A stretch of DNA of 64,000 nt. It comes from Paenibacillus wynnii. GTDB lineage: Bacteria > Bacillota > Bacilli > Paenibacillales > Paenibacillaceae. Of the stretch, positions 51,282 to 60,808 are shown piece after piece. The notes under the pieces are model-generated. The model was not told the DNA's origin. It made no database searches and was given only the letters and a program-made list of their open reading frames with translations. The translations under genes were made by a program, and so were the position numbers. The stretch is from NCBI RefSeq assembly GCF_030812855.1, contig NZ_JAUSTK010000025.1, forward strand, positions 1 to 64,000, in the 5' to 3' direction. The first letter of the stretch is position 1. Every line of letters starts with the position of its first letter.

Positions 51282-51371
51282 TAGTTGTATTCCATACAGC
51301 TATTTCTTCAAAAGTATACACTAACTCTTGTTTTGTAGAGATATAGTTGTATTTGGTACAGCTATTTCAGA
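51282..51371. repeat. Two copies of a 62-bp spacer repeat
   Basis: TAGTTGTATT...ACAGCTATTTC occurs at 51282 and again at 51344, with the first 28 bp nearly identical and the remainder diverged. The gap 51204-51589 otherwise holds no gene. Confidence 0.5.
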
Positions 51372-51589
51372 AATAAACCGCTGGCTAACCCAAACAAGTG
51401 TATAAAGTGCAATTAACTAATTGGATATATGGGTATATGGGGGATTAGAGCCAACATTTGCTCGTTCAGTCCCTTTTATTGCTCTTTTAAAATGCAAAAA
51501 AAGAACTATCTCAAGCCTGTACTTCAGACTTAAAACAGATCCCTTTTGCGTATATCGTACTGCACCTTAAATCCGACTTTGCAAACATC

Positions 51590-53035
51590 CTATTTATTCG
51601 CGATATAAACTTTGAGCTGCTTGCCTTTGATGGTCGTTGTCTTCATCGCTTCCAGCACCAGAGAACCTTTACCGTTCAAAATATCCACATACGACACATT
51701 ATCCTGTATCGTTATGATTCCGATATCCTCTGCGGAGATCCCTTCGAGCTTGGCAATTGTGCCGACAAAATCCACAGCTCTAAGCTTCTTTTTCTTGCCG
51801 CCATTGAAGTACAGCTTCATGATCTCTTTGTTCAGGCTCTCGCTCTTGTCCTTTTTACGGATGGGCTGAATATTGATTTTCTGCTCGAACGCTTCCTTCG
51901 CATAGGCAACCGCATCCGCAGATGGAGCCTTCATAACAGGAATACTGAAGCCAATATATCCTTCAATTTCTTTTACCCACTTGTGCTCGTTCGGCGTAGC
52001 AAAGGTGATCGCTTTGCCTGTCTTACCCGCGCGGCCGGTTCTGCCGATACGGTGCACATAGCTTTCTTTTTCCAGCGGAATATCGTAATTGATTACATGC
52101 GTGATGCTCTCGATATCAATCCCTCTTGCTGCTACGTCGGTAGCAATTAGGTAACGGAATTGACCTCTTTTGAAAGCATTCATGACCTCAAAACGCTCAT
52201 CCTGCATCATGCCGCCGTGGATCTTATCACAAGGATATTGCTGATCGGCGAGGCCTCGGAACAACGCATCCACCTGATCCTGAGTCCGACAAAAGATAAT
52301 ACAGCTATCCGGATTCTCCACGGTGATAATATCGGTTAACAGAGAAAACTTGGCAGGTTGTTTCACTTCGATAAGCGCGTGCTCGATTTTGGCAGTAGTA
52401 ACTTCCTCGGAATTAATCTCAATATCCATCGGGGAGCTCATATATTTGCGGCAAAGATTTTTTACAGCATCCGGTAATGTAGCAGAAAACAACATCGTCA
52501 CATGGTCTTTAGGCAGTTTTTTAATGATGGCTTCGACCTGCTCAATAAAGCCCATGTTCAGCATCTCATCCGCTTCATCGATAACCAGATACTTAATCCG
52601 GTTCAAGTGAATGGTGCCTCGTTCTATATGGTCTGATACGCGTCCGGGCGTACCCACAACGACATGTGTTTTTTGTGTCAGCTCTGCTTTTTGCGGAGCA
52701 AAGGGTTGCTTACCGAATAGGGCAACGGCCTTGATCCGCTTGAACCGTCCGATATTCGTGATATCATCCTTTACTTGCGCGGCAAGCTCACGGGTCGGTG
52801 TCAGAATTAAAGCCTGCGGTTTGTTCTCCGCCCAATCCACCAGTTCGCAGATCGGAATGCCGAATGCTGCTGTTTTTCCGCTGCCGGTCTGTGATTTAAC
52901 AATCAGATCCTCTTCCTGTAAAGCAACAGGGATGACTCTGCTTTGTACCTCAGTCGGCTTCTCATACTTCAAAACATCCAACGCTTTGACGATTTCTTCA
53001 CTTAACTCATAATCTTTAAATTGTAATTCGCTCAT
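51590..53035 (-). CDS. dbpA: DEAD-box RNA helicase DbpA
   Basis: 481 residues. The Q motif [57 protein letters not shown] and HRIGRTGR are all present in order. The last 75 residues are the DbpA RNA-recognition domain ([25 protein letters not shown]), which in E. coli and B. subtilis (YxiN) binds hairpin 92 of 23S rRNA during large-subunit assembly. Confidence 0.94.
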   Translation of the reverse strand: MSELQFKDYELSEEIVKALDVLKYEKPTEVQSRVIPVALQEEDLIVKSQTGSGKTAAFGIPICELVDWAENKPQALILTPTRELAAQVKDDITNIGRFKRIKAVALFGKQPFAPQKAELTQKTHVVVGTPGRVSDHIERGTIHLNRIKYLVIDEADEMLNMGFIEQVEAIIKKLPKDHVTMLFSATLPDAVKNLCRKYMSSPMDIEINSEEVTTAKIEHALIEVKQPAKFSLLTDIITVENPDSCIIFCRTQDQVDALFRGLADQQYPCDKIHGGMMQDERFEVMNAFKRGQFRYLIATDVAARGIDIESITHVINYDIPLEKESYVHRIGRTGRAGKTGKAITFATPNEHKWVKEIEGYIGFSIPVMKAPSADAVAYAKEAFEQKINIQPIRKKDKSESLNKEIMKLYFNGGKKKKLRAVDFVGTIAKLEGISAEDIGIITIQDNVSYVDILNGKGSLVLEAMKTTTIKGKQLKVYIANK

Positions 53036-53120
53036 AGTTCAACCTCTTCTATGCTGATTTATCTGGTCAAAGCGGAATTTCCGCGATACTTCCATATTAT
53101 GCACTTTAACATTATACCAG

Positions 53121-53783
53121 CTATTTGTCCCCTTGATTCCATTCCTTGTAGAACTGGTCGAGAAAAGTCAACATAAACTCATGCCGCTCCTCCGCTAATT
53201 GTCGTCCATATGTAGTATTCATTAAAGTTTTTAATTTTAACAGCTTTTCATAAAAATGATTGATTGCTGTTCCTTTAGAATAATTTCGGTACTCTTCTTT
53301 CAAGGATTCGTCTCTTGGAGGCAATCCCGGATCATAAATGGGACGGTCTTTTGCCCCTGAAAAAGCAAAAACTCTGGCAATACCGATAGCTCCGATTGCA
53401 TCCAACCGATCCGCATCCTGCACAACCTGTCCTTCAACCGTGCTCATGGGCTCCCCGCCGCCGCCACTATAGGACATCGTTTCTATGATCATCATGATGT
53501 GGCTAATTTGTTCCTGATCCGTCAGATGGGACGTCAACCAAGTATGTACTTTTTGTAATCCGACTTCTTTGGAAGGGTTAAGTTTCTCATCGGCAACATC
53601 ATGCAGCAGTGCAGCCATTGTGCATATAAAAGCATCCGCCTTCTCGATTTCCGCAATGGCACTTGCCGTATTTCTAACTCTATCGGAGTGCCACCAATCA
53701 TGTCCGGTTGTATCTTGACCCAACTGCTCTTTAACGAAAATTTCTGTTTGAGAAATGATATATGATTTATCCATTTGTTCCAT
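53121..53783 (-). CDS. HD-domain phosphohydrolase (YedJ-like)
   Basis: 220 residues. GHDWWHSDRV, ALLHDVADE and VQDADRLDAIG supply the H...HD...D metal ligands of the HD superfamily in the YedJ/YpgQ layout. YpgQ hydrolyses nucleoside triphosphates. AAGGAG lies 10 nt before the ATG. Confidence 0.9.
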   Translation of the reverse strand: MEQMDKSYIISQTEIFVKEQLGQDTTGHDWWHSDRVRNTASAIAEIEKADAFICTMAALLHDVADEKLNPSKEVGLQKVHTWLTSHLTDQEQISHIMMIIETMSYSGGGGEPMSTVEGQVVQDADRLDAIGAIGIARVFAFSGAKDRPIYDPGLPPRDESLKEEYRNYSKGTAINHFYEKLLKLKTLMNTTYGRQLAEERHEFMLTFLDQFYKEWNQGDK

Positions 53784-53862
53784 CGAAAAAACTCCTTTTG
53801 CTCCTATTGTTCATCTATTATACTTCCTTTAAGGAAGAAAACCATGACAAAGGAGCGTAACT

Positions 53863-54261
53863 ATGAACATTACATACAAAATCAATGCCCCGCTCGAAGC
53901 GGCAGAAGCCGCAGAAATATTCAAAAGCTCGGGAATTAAGCGGCCTGTCGATGATCTGGAACGTATCGGAAAAATGATTGCTAATGCTGATGTACTTGTC
54001 ACGGCATGGGATGGAGAGAAGCCAGTTGGGATCGCCCGCGCCATTACGGACTTCGTCTACTGCTGCTATTTATCTGATTTGGCCGTGCGAATGGATTATC
54101 AAAAGCTGGGCATCGGCAAGGAACTGGTGAATGTTCTGCAAGGTCATTTAGGCGAAGAGCCGATGCTCCTGCTGTTAGCAGCCCCCTCCGCCATGGAATA
54201 TTATCCGAAAATTGGATTCGACAAACTGGATTGTGCGTTTATTATACCTAGAGCGAAATAG
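53863..54261 (+). CDS. GNAT family N-acetyltransferase
   Basis: 132 residues, a minimal GNAT fold. LSDLAVRMDYQKLGIGKELV is the acetyl-CoA loop and YYPKIGFDKLD the C-terminal mark. Substrate unknown. AAGGAG precedes the ATG; divergent from the HD gene. Confidence 0.9.
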   Translation: MNITYKINAPLEAAEAAEIFKSSGIKRPVDDLERIGKMIANADVLVTAWDGEKPVGIARAITDFVYCCYLSDLAVRMDYQKLGIGKELVNVLQGHLGEEPMLLLLAAPSAMEYYPKIGFDKLDCAFIIPRAK

Positions 54262-54329
54262 GTTAGTTAGTGTTAAGAAATTATTGTGGAACATTACGTC
54301 CCTTTTCAGAAAATATTATAAGGTATGTT

Positions 54330-54470
54330 ACATTTGATTTGATGGAATCGGCCTACTGGGGCGGAATCAAGTGTATTTGTACATTTGAATTGATGGAATC
54401 GGCCTACTAAGGCGGAATCAAGTGTATTTGTACATTTGAATTGATGGAATCGAGCTACTCGGGCGGAACT
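54330..54470. repeat. Three tandem copies of a 51-bp repeat
   Basis: Copies start at 54330, 54381 and 54432 with exact 51-bp spacing; the third is partial. Each holds TTGATGGAATCGG...GGCGGAATCAAG, which can fold back on itself. The gap 54262-54664 has no gene. Confidence 0.88.
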
Positions 54471-54510
54471 GATCGGCTACAGGCCCTGATATTATACGTC
54501 CTAAGACAGA

Positions 54511-54552
54511 AAAGCTATTCCCCCGGTAACTATACCGTGGGAATGGCTTTTT
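54511..54552. terminator. Bidirectional terminator
   Basis: AAGCTATTCCC-CGGTA pairs with TACCG-GGGAAT-GCTT (two mismatches), loop ACTA. T-tracts occur on both sides, so it can end the GNAT transcript on the plus strand and the decayed sugar locus on the minus strand. Confidence 0.8.
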
Positions 54553-54664
54553 ATGATATCCGCTGACAATCCCTCTTAGGTTGGCTTATAAATGAGCTAA
54601 TGTGTTTGCTGTCTGTTTCAAACGTCCCAAACTATCCCTGCTCATTTCCAGCTCACACCCCAGC

Positions 54665-54802
54665 TTACTTCCCCTCATTAATTGCTCTGATGACCTCCAA
54701 CGGAAGCTTGGTCTTACGGTCATACATCAGCATGCCGTTGATTTCCTGTTCGACATCAGTAAGCTGGGTGTAGCAGTATCCTTGAACTACGCCGTCGGCA
54801 CC
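54665..54802 (-). pseudogene. 3' remnant of a glycoside hydrolase family 2 gene
   Basis: The minus strand encodes GADGVVQGYCYTQLTDVEQE then INGMLMYDRK and a stop codon after NEGK. GYCYTQ-x-TDV-x-QE-x-NG is the C-terminal signature of GH2 beta-galactosidase or glucuronidase proteins. Only about 45 codons remain. They are in another frame from the substrate-binding protein fragment that runs into them, so this is a deletion scar. Confidence 0.8.
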
Positions 54803-55173
54803 TGATCCACGTTCATGATCATAAGGTCAGGACGCTCTTTTCCTGTGCTTAGCGCTACATCCAATTGCTTGTAATATTCGCCGTTCGGCTGAATGACAAA
54901 TTTAATTTTGTATTTATCTTGGGAGCTGTTGTACTTGTCGACTATTTTTTTCATGAACGGACCGTCAGAACCGGAGAAGGGTGACCAGAACAATAATTCA
55001 GTCTTCTTACCGCTGGTGCTGTTATCCCCTTTTGCTTCGTTAGTGGTGCCGTTTTTACTGGTGTCTCCGTTAGCCTTAGTGTTGTTGTTATTTCCGCCGC
55101 AAGCAGTTGCAGCTAACGCAACCAGGATAACCATCAGGATGACTGCCGTTACCTTTTGCATAGATCGTTTCAT
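54787..55173 (-). pseudogene. Truncated sugar ABC transporter substrate-binding lipoprotein
   Basis: The start ATG has GGGGAG upstream. A lipoprotein signal ends in AATAC, followed by an N/G/T/S-rich linker and LLFWSPFSGSDGPFM, VDKYNSS and RPDLMIMNVD, the first quarter of a family 1 solute-binding protein. The frame then stops about 128 residues in (normal length is about 430), where sequence from a GH2 gene begins. Not functional as a transporter part. Confidence 0.85.
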
Positions 55174-55303
55174 CTGTTTGCTCCCCTTTATCCATGATTC
55201 AAAGATGAACTCTTTGATAGCTTTATGGTAAGTCATTCGGTGGCCCAAAAAAATGTCGTCAGTCTAGGTAAAGTAGACATTTCTTTAGGTCTATCTGCGC
55301 ACA

Positions 55304-55347
55304 TAAAAAAAGCCACCCCCTAGATCTGTGTTGATCTTGTGGACAGC
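55304..55347 (-). terminator. Terminator behind the AraC/YesN gene
   Basis: On the minus strand an imperfect stem (CCAC...AGATC with GATCT...GTGG) is followed by seven T. Confidence 0.55.
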
Positions 55348-55365
55348 TTCTCAAGAAAATCGGTA

Positions 55366-56697
55366 TCAATACCTTTTATCCGGCAGCTTTTTCTGCAAAT
55401 AACGCTCACGGTATTCCATAGGGCTCTCGCCGCAGTTTTTTGTGTAACAGGTTGTGAAGGATTCAGGGTCCGAATAACCCACTAGCCGGGCAATATCATT
55501 TATTTTCATTTCATGCTGCTGCAGGAGTTGTTCGGCCTTGGTGATTCTCAGTCTGGATACATATTTGTTTACTGAGATCCCTACATGCTGTTTAAATTGA
55601 TCCGATAAACGGGGCACATTGACATGAAATAACTCTGACAGATAGGAAAGGGAGAGCTCATTGCTGAAGTGTTCCTCCACATGCTTCCTAACCGCTTCCA
55701 TATGCTGATTATCAGAAGTACGTGTCCTCCTAACTTCCTCAATAACGAGTTGTGCCAACTCCTCCATCTTCTCCAGCAGCCCCTCACGTGAGGAATAATC
55801 CATCAGTGTCATTTGGCAGTTCCATATATAATTCTGCAGGGAAGTGCTGCCGCATTCGAATTTTCGGGTTATGGAACTGAGTAACAGCAGGATATGCAGT
55901 GATAAATGGATAAAGACGATGCTTGGTGTATTCTTGTCAGTGGGAAAAAGGGCCTCCATTTGCTCTCGTAAGCTGCTCATATCCGAATTCTCAATGCTCT
56001 TCGCCATCTTCCTGCTCGATTCCACCGGGAAATCATAGGACTGATCTAATATCTTATTACGATCCTCATTCTGCCCCGTAGAAACAGCGTTATGTCCCCA
56101 CGATACCATGGAGGAAGCATAGCCATTCTTCAGGTTATGAAGTCCCTTAACTTCTCTACCCATTCCAAATACACTATCCAACTTCAGTTCATTGACAATA
56201 TTCTGTTTCAGCTCCTGAACGAACCCTTCCGTTTTCCCTTCCAGTTCGTTTTCCTTATCACCTATTATCAAAAAGTTGGCCATATAGGGGTTAGCTGCAT
56301 AATTTATCGCATAAATCCCTACATTTAGGGCAGCAGTCTCCCAGCAGAGTCCTTGATAATTAAGGTGAAGCGAATCATGCCGTTCCTGCCGTCCACTTTT
56401 CCTACCCTGCGGCAATCTCAGTTGGACTGCCACGAACTTCAGCTTCACTTCATCCTCAGTAAGCGGAGCAAGCTGAATCTGCTGCAACCGCTCATTAACC
56501 ATCGCCAGATTGTGCCAATCGTCCCTAATTAATTGCTGCAAATAGCTGACTTGAAGCAGTTTGATCGGATCATTTTTCTCAAGCAGCGTAATTTCGAACA
56601 AATTATTCGCCCCTAACTCTCTTTTGGCATTCAGTATGCTCCAATCCGGCAAAAAAGAGACTCCGCTAAAAATCAATCTTACAAAGTTCACAAGCAC
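55366..56697 (-). CDS. YesN-type AraC regulator lacking its receiver domain
   Basis: 443 residues. The C-terminal AraC DNA-binding domain (about 340-435) is complete: ELSLSYLSELFHVNVPRLS and INDIARLVGYSDPESFTTCY. The middle is the helical linker usual in YesN response regulators. Such proteins begin with a 120-residue receiver domain; here the open frame starts directly in the linker with GTG, and only 43 bp separate it from the divergent gene. It appears N-terminally truncated. Its usual partners (YesM kinase, substrate-binding protein, permeases) are missing or decayed nearby. Confidence 0.8.
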   Translation of the reverse strand: MLVNFVRLIFSGVSFLPDWSILNAKRELGANNLFEITLLEKNDPIKLLQVSYLQQLIRDDWHNLAMVNERLQQIQLAPLTEDEVKLKFVAVQLRLPQGRKSGRQERHDSLHLNYQGLCWETAALNVGIYAINYAANPYMANFLIIGDKENELEGKTEGFVQELKQNIVNELKLDSVFGMGREVKGLHNLKNGYASSMVSWGHNAVSTGQNEDRNKILDQSYDFPVESSRKMAKSIENSDMSSLREQMEALFPTDKNTPSIVFIHLSLHILLLLSSITRKFECGSTSLQNYIWNCQMTLMDYSSREGLLEKMEELAQLVIEEVRRTRTSDNQHMEAVRKHVEEHFSNELSLSYLSELFHVNVPRLSDQFKQHVGISVNKYVSRLRITKAEQLLQQHEMKINDIARLVGYSDPESFTTCYTKNCGESPMEYRERYLQKKLPDKRY

Positions 56698-56740
56698 CTA
56701 TATAATAAAAAGAAAACACTCATAAGAGGGGGTACTGCTT

Positions 56741-57268
56741 TTGAGAAGAATCGCTATTGATATGGATGAGGTTATTGCCGATTTCAACTCTAAACATCTA
56801 AAAGTCTACAATCACGATTATGGGGACAATCTTACGATTGAGGATTTAAAAGTAGGCAGGTTGGAGGATATTCGCCCGCACTTAGCCTCACAGATTATTG
56901 ATTATTTGCATAATCCGCTTTTCTTTCGTGATTTAGAGGTAATGAAAGACAGTCAAGAGGTTATCCGCAATTTAAGCAAACGATATGAAATCTATATAAC
57001 TACGGCTGCCATGGAATTCCCGAGTTCCTTTAATGCAAAATATGAATGGCTCAGGGAACATTTCGGATTCTTGAATGATATGAATTTTGTCTTTTGTGGA
57101 GACAAGAGTATCATCCATGCGGATTACTTGATCGATGATAACGTGAGGCACTTTGATCGCTTTAACGGACAAGGAATCTTATTCTCAGCTCCACATAATT
57201 TGAGCGTAACCGGATTTGATCGTGTGAGCAATTGGCAGGAGGTTCAACAATACTTTCTGAAATCTTAG
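56741..57268 (+). CDS. 5'(3')-deoxyribonucleotidase family protein (NT5C-like)
   Basis: 175 residues of the HAD fold. AIDMDEVIADF has the two catalytic Asp residues, YITTAAMEFP the Thr motif and YLIDDNVRHF the acidic end motif. It resembles B. subtilis YorS/YqfW-like proteins that dephosphorylate deoxynucleotides. Start codon TTG, with AGAGGGGG 9 nt upstream. Confidence 0.88.
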   Translation: MRRIAIDMDEVIADFNSKHLKVYNHDYGDNLTIEDLKVGRLEDIRPHLASQIIDYLHNPLFFRDLEVMKDSQEVIRNLSKRYEIYITTAAMEFPSSFNAKYEWLREHFGFLNDMNFVFCGDKSIIHADYLIDDNVRHFDRFNGQGILFSAPHNLSVTGFDRVSNWQEVQQYFLKS

Positions 57269-57278
57269 TCAGCCAGAC

Positions 57279-57310
57279 AAAAAAAAGGGACCCTGCCATC
57301 CGGCAGGGTC
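57279..57310 (-). terminator. Terminator of the chemoreceptor gene
   Basis: On the minus strand GACCCTGCC pairs perfectly with GGCAGGGTC around GGAT, then CC and eight T. Confidence 0.88.
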
Positions 57311-57401
57311 AATTCATATATTAAAGGGGGTTGGTGTGTTTAATATAATCCCGAAAGCTTAAAGGCATATGAAGATGGGGTAAAGATTATATTAAAGTCT
57401 G

Positions 57402-59435
57402 TTATATTTTGAATTTTTCAACCAATGTTTGCAGCTCTCTGGCGCTCTGTGAGTTTTCATCCGCCATTTTGGCCTCCATGAATGTCTTATCTACAATGTC
57501 CGAAGTTTTCTCTGCGATATCAGTCACACCTGTCGCTCCCTCATTAACCGTAGCAGCCACTTCATTAACTGCAATAGCAATACTAGATACAGTCGTGCTC
57601 AAATGGTCGGAAGCATTCTCAAATTCAACCATCAGTTCATAGATCATAGATGCATCGTTATTATACTGCTGACTGACTTCTTCCAATCTCTTGTAGTCGC
57701 CCAGTACATTCTGATCCACAAAGACAAGGATAGCTTCGGAATTTTCCTTCATCTGTTCCACGGAATCATATACGCCTTTTACTACTCCTTGTATCCCGGC
57801 AGCCGTGGTAGAGGATTTCTCCGCCAGCTTCCTAATCTCTCCAGCAACTACTGCAAATCCGCGTCCCGCTTCTCCCGCTCTCGCCGCTTCAATCGCTGCG
57901 TTCAATGCCAACAAATTAGTCTGGCTAGTAATGGAGAGAATGGTATCTGCCAAAACATTAATTTCGGAGATGGAATTGGATTGTTCAATCGCCCGCTCCA
58001 TTTTCACCCGAACCGATTCATAGATCTCCTTGGCATTTCTAGAGGATTCAAGTGCATCCTTTTGAAGAGCCAATGCCCGACTGGTGATTTGCTCAGAGAC
58101 TTCCGCACCCTCTTTTACTTTTCCTGAAATCGTGCTTACATTTGAATCAATCTCATGAATAGCCGCAGTCATCTCTTGTGTAGAAGCTGCTGTCTCTTCC
58201 ATTCCTGCCGAGAGCTGCTCAGTAGTTGCCGCATTATCATGGGCGTTCTCCCTAACATCATTAGACAATTTCTCAAGCATCTCTGCATTTTCCAATACCT
58301 TACTTGAGATTGTAATTAATCCGCCGGCCGTTTCTCTGAGCACTCTCCGTGTCCGGAACATCGCCTTGGCGATTACCCCAGTCTCATCTTTATTTTTCTC
58401 CAAGTATTCATATTGATTGTCGTATTTGAGATCCAGTTCTGCTGTCTTATTAATCAGTTCCGTCAGTTTGACAATCGGTGACGAGATTCGGTTAGCTACA
58501 AACAGACCAAGAATTAAAGTAACCACTAGACTTACAAGACCTAATATAAGTATAAACGAGGTCATTTCGTTGACGGGTTTCATAATTTCTTTTACATCAC
58601 CGGTAAGAACTAGCGTCCATTTGGTATTCGGTAATACAGTATAAGCCGCCTTTTTATCCGCACCTTTAAAGTTGTATTCAACCAGATCATCTTTCGGTTT
58701 TTCTCCGTTAATAATCTTCTCTACCACAGCTTTGATTTGTTCGTTCTCTACAGGTTTTCCGATCTTTTCTTTATCGGGATGAAATAACATGACTCCGGTC
58801 TCATCCACTAGATACGCATAGGAAGAAGGGGCATTAGCTACTTTTGCATCCGCCAAATACTTGATAATACTGTTCGCTGTTACCGCTGAAGCAACAAACC
58901 CTACCATCTGGCCGTCACTCATGACCGGCTGCACGAAAGCTATAATGTAGGCTCCTGTAGACTTGGACTTCAAGGTCTCACTAATTACGGGAGTTTTTTT
59001 GGCTAACACATTTTTGGTATAATTCCTGTCACTGAAGTTAGCACCCAAAAGCTTGGTATCACTATCTGCAACATCGTTACCTTTCATGTCTACAACAAAC
59101 ATATGCTCAACGTTACCCGCGTCCTTAACTAATTTTGTGAGTTTGTTATTTACCTCCGACTGAAGGGCATCCCCTTTGACAACTCCCCCTTTGCCGGCCT
59201 TGATTAATAAATCTGCAATCTCCGTCTGCTCAGCGATAAGGGCCATACTTCTCGCTTCCTTATCAATCATGGACTCAATGGTTTCCGCCTTATTGGTGTT
59301 CACCTGAAACATAGCGGTCTCCGTAAGATTCAAGATAGAGCTTGTTGATTTGTTGTACGTGAATGCCCCCATTAGTATAGTTGAAAGCAGGGTCACAGCA
59401 ATCATGATCATAGCTAGCTTCGTTTTAATTTTCAT
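57402..59435 (-). CDS. Methyl-accepting chemotaxis protein with dCache sensor
   Basis: 677 residues. First helix about 7-27, extracellular double Cache domain about 35-275 ([20 protein letters not shown] in its second half), second helix about 285-307, HAMP, then a signalling coiled coil. The hairpin tip [20 protein letters not shown] is near 515. dCache receptors sense amino acids or other small metabolites. No che genes lie nearby. Confidence 0.94.
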   Translation of the reverse strand: MKIKTKLAMIMIAVTLLSTILMGAFTYNKSTSSILNLTETAMFQVNTNKAETIESMIDKEARSMALIAEQTEIADLLIKAGKGGVVKGDALQSEVNNKLTKLVKDAGNVEHMFVVDMKGNDVADSDTKLLGANFSDRNYTKNVLAKKTPVISETLKSKSTGAYIIAFVQPVMSDGQMVGFVASAVTANSIIKYLADAKVANAPSSYAYLVDETGVMLFHPDKEKIGKPVENEQIKAVVEKIINGEKPKDDLVEYNFKGADKKAAYTVLPNTKWTLVLTGDVKEIMKPVNEMTSFILILGLVSLVVTLILGLFVANRISSPIVKLTELINKTAELDLKYDNQYEYLEKNKDETGVIAKAMFRTRRVLRETAGGLITISSKVLENAEMLEKLSNDVRENAHDNAATTEQLSAGMEETAASTQEMTAAIHEIDSNVSTISGKVKEGAEVSEQITSRALALQKDALESSRNAKEIYESVRVKMERAIEQSNSISEINVLADTILSITSQTNLLALNAAIEAARAGEAGRGFAVVAGEIRKLAEKSSTTAAGIQGVVKGVYDSVEQMKENSEAILVFVDQNVLGDYKRLEEVSQQYNNDASMIYELMVEFENASDHLSTTVSSIAIAVNEVAATVNEGATGVTDIAEKTSDIVDKTFMEAKMADENSQSARELQTLVEKFKI

Positions 59436-59674
59436 ATTATTACATCCTTCCGCTTTTAGCTGCTTCTTTTACTGGATATTCTTCTAGATGCAATAGCTTT
59501 TATTACAATATTATCGGGAAAAATGAGCTCACAGTGAATATTAAAATAGGGATTTTTAAGAAAAATATCGAATTTTGTCGAATGGTTAAATTTAAATATA
59601 AAAATACTTTTTTTCAATTTTAAAGAAGATAATTCCATTAGTTGTTTTTTAGGAGTTGTAACTAACAGAAACCT

Positions 59675-59706
59675 AAAAAAACAGCCTGGAAAGATCCCAG
59701 ACTGTT
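59675..59706 (-). terminator. Terminator of the radical SAM gene
   Basis: On the minus strand AACAG-CTGG pairs with CCAG-CTGTT (one mismatch), then seven T. Confidence 0.8.
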
Positions 59707-59720
59707 ACTTATCTAAGCCA

Positions 59721-60668
59721 TTATATTCCTTGCGGGAAGAGTGCATCCAGCGCCGGACAAGGTTGTTTATCCAGAAACTGTGCCAGCGGTGAAGGCATAT
59801 TGCTATAGAGATCATTTAGTGAGGTTCCATTATAAATATTCCCGATAATCACCGGATGACATAGCTCAGAGATCAGAATATCCCCGTTCCCGTGCAGATG
59901 AAGCTGTTTCTTACCCTCTATACAGTGGGGAAAGTATACCCCCGGCTGTTCCTCAAAACCAAGTGCCTCCATAAAACGATCCATACATGTGAAATATAAA
60001 GTGGTATCTTCTTTCTTGCCTGCAATCAAATCATTGACCGCTGCCTTTAATTGTTCACGAGCCGCAATAGATTTCCAGCCGCTATGATCCATAATAATGC
60101 TGTTCTGGATTTCATGTGTCCTAACTCCCAGCCCATATACATGATCGCTGATTTCCTTCATATTGTCCTGAGTTTCACTGAACAGCAATGTTTCTAATAC
60201 GGTATCTACGCTGGTTGCAGCAAACAAGGAAATATTCTCTCTGATTTTCTCATAGATGCTTGGATGAATATTATAATATCGGGAAAAGGCCTCCGGAGTA
60301 GTAAAGTTAAAAGAAATATGTATAGTCGTCAGGCCTGCTGCTACTAACTCCTCAATCCGTTCTGCATTCAATAGACTGCCGTTCGAATTCAGCTGAGTCT
60401 GAATGCCCCTTGATGAGCAGTAGGTCACGATCTCCACACAATCTTGGAATTTCAACGTAACCTCGCCCCCGGACAAACGCACTCTTTTTAAGTTGGGAAG
60501 CTCACCGAGAATGCGAATGACTTCCTTGGCATTAATGCTTTGCCCGTCATTTCTCTGATATGCACAGCAGTAATCGCAGCGGAAGTTGCAATTGGATGTT
60601 ACGCCTATTTCCAACCCTTCAAGATCGTAGGTAAGTGGTTTGTCCAGCTCCAGTGATTTATATCTCAT
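59721..60668 (-). CDS. Radical SAM protein with Cys-poor C-terminal extension
   Basis: 315 residues. TSNCNFRCDYCCAY provides CxxxCxxC for the [4Fe-4S] cluster, VRLSGGEVTL the GGE motif and IQTQLNSNGSLL the next strand. The C-terminal part has PHCIEGKKQLHLHGNGDI, ELCHP and QPCPAL, like a reduced SPASM or twitch domain with one extra cluster. The family resembles MoaA/peptide-modifying enzymes, but the substrate cannot be named. AGGAGG lies 11 nt before the ATG; a TATAAT lies 30 bp farther upstream. Confidence 0.85.
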   Translation of the reverse strand: MRYKSLELDKPLTYDLEGLEIGVTSNCNFRCDYCCAYQRNDGQSINAKEVIRILGELPNLKRVRLSGGEVTLKFQDCVEIVTYCSSRGIQTQLNSNGSLLNAERIEELVAAGLTTIHISFNFTTPEAFSRYYNIHPSIYEKIRENISLFAATSVDTVLETLLFSETQDNMKEISDHVYGLGVRTHEIQNSIIMDHSGWKSIAAREQLKAAVNDLIAGKKEDTTLYFTCMDRFMEALGFEEQPGVYFPHCIEGKKQLHLHGNGDILISELCHPVIIGNIYNGTSLNDLYSNMPSPLAQFLDKQPCPALDALFPQGI

Positions 60669-60808
60669 GCTCTAAAAGTCCTCCTGAAAAATAATTATAC
60701 TGCCCTTAATATTCAACTTAAGTGATTATAAAGGTTACAGCTCCAGGTTTATGTGACTTTTTTAGCATCTTCAAGGGCCTACTTCATCTTACTCCACTTG
60801 AAGTTCAT

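Noticed and set aside
54602-54805. 67-codon plus-strand frame
   Set aside because: Antisense to the GH2 remnant, whose minus-strand translation matches a known family end.
59456-59638. 60-codon minus-strand reading frame upstream of the chemoreceptor gene
   Set aside because: AT-rich, no ribosome site, composition like low-complexity upstream DNA; no recognisable domain.
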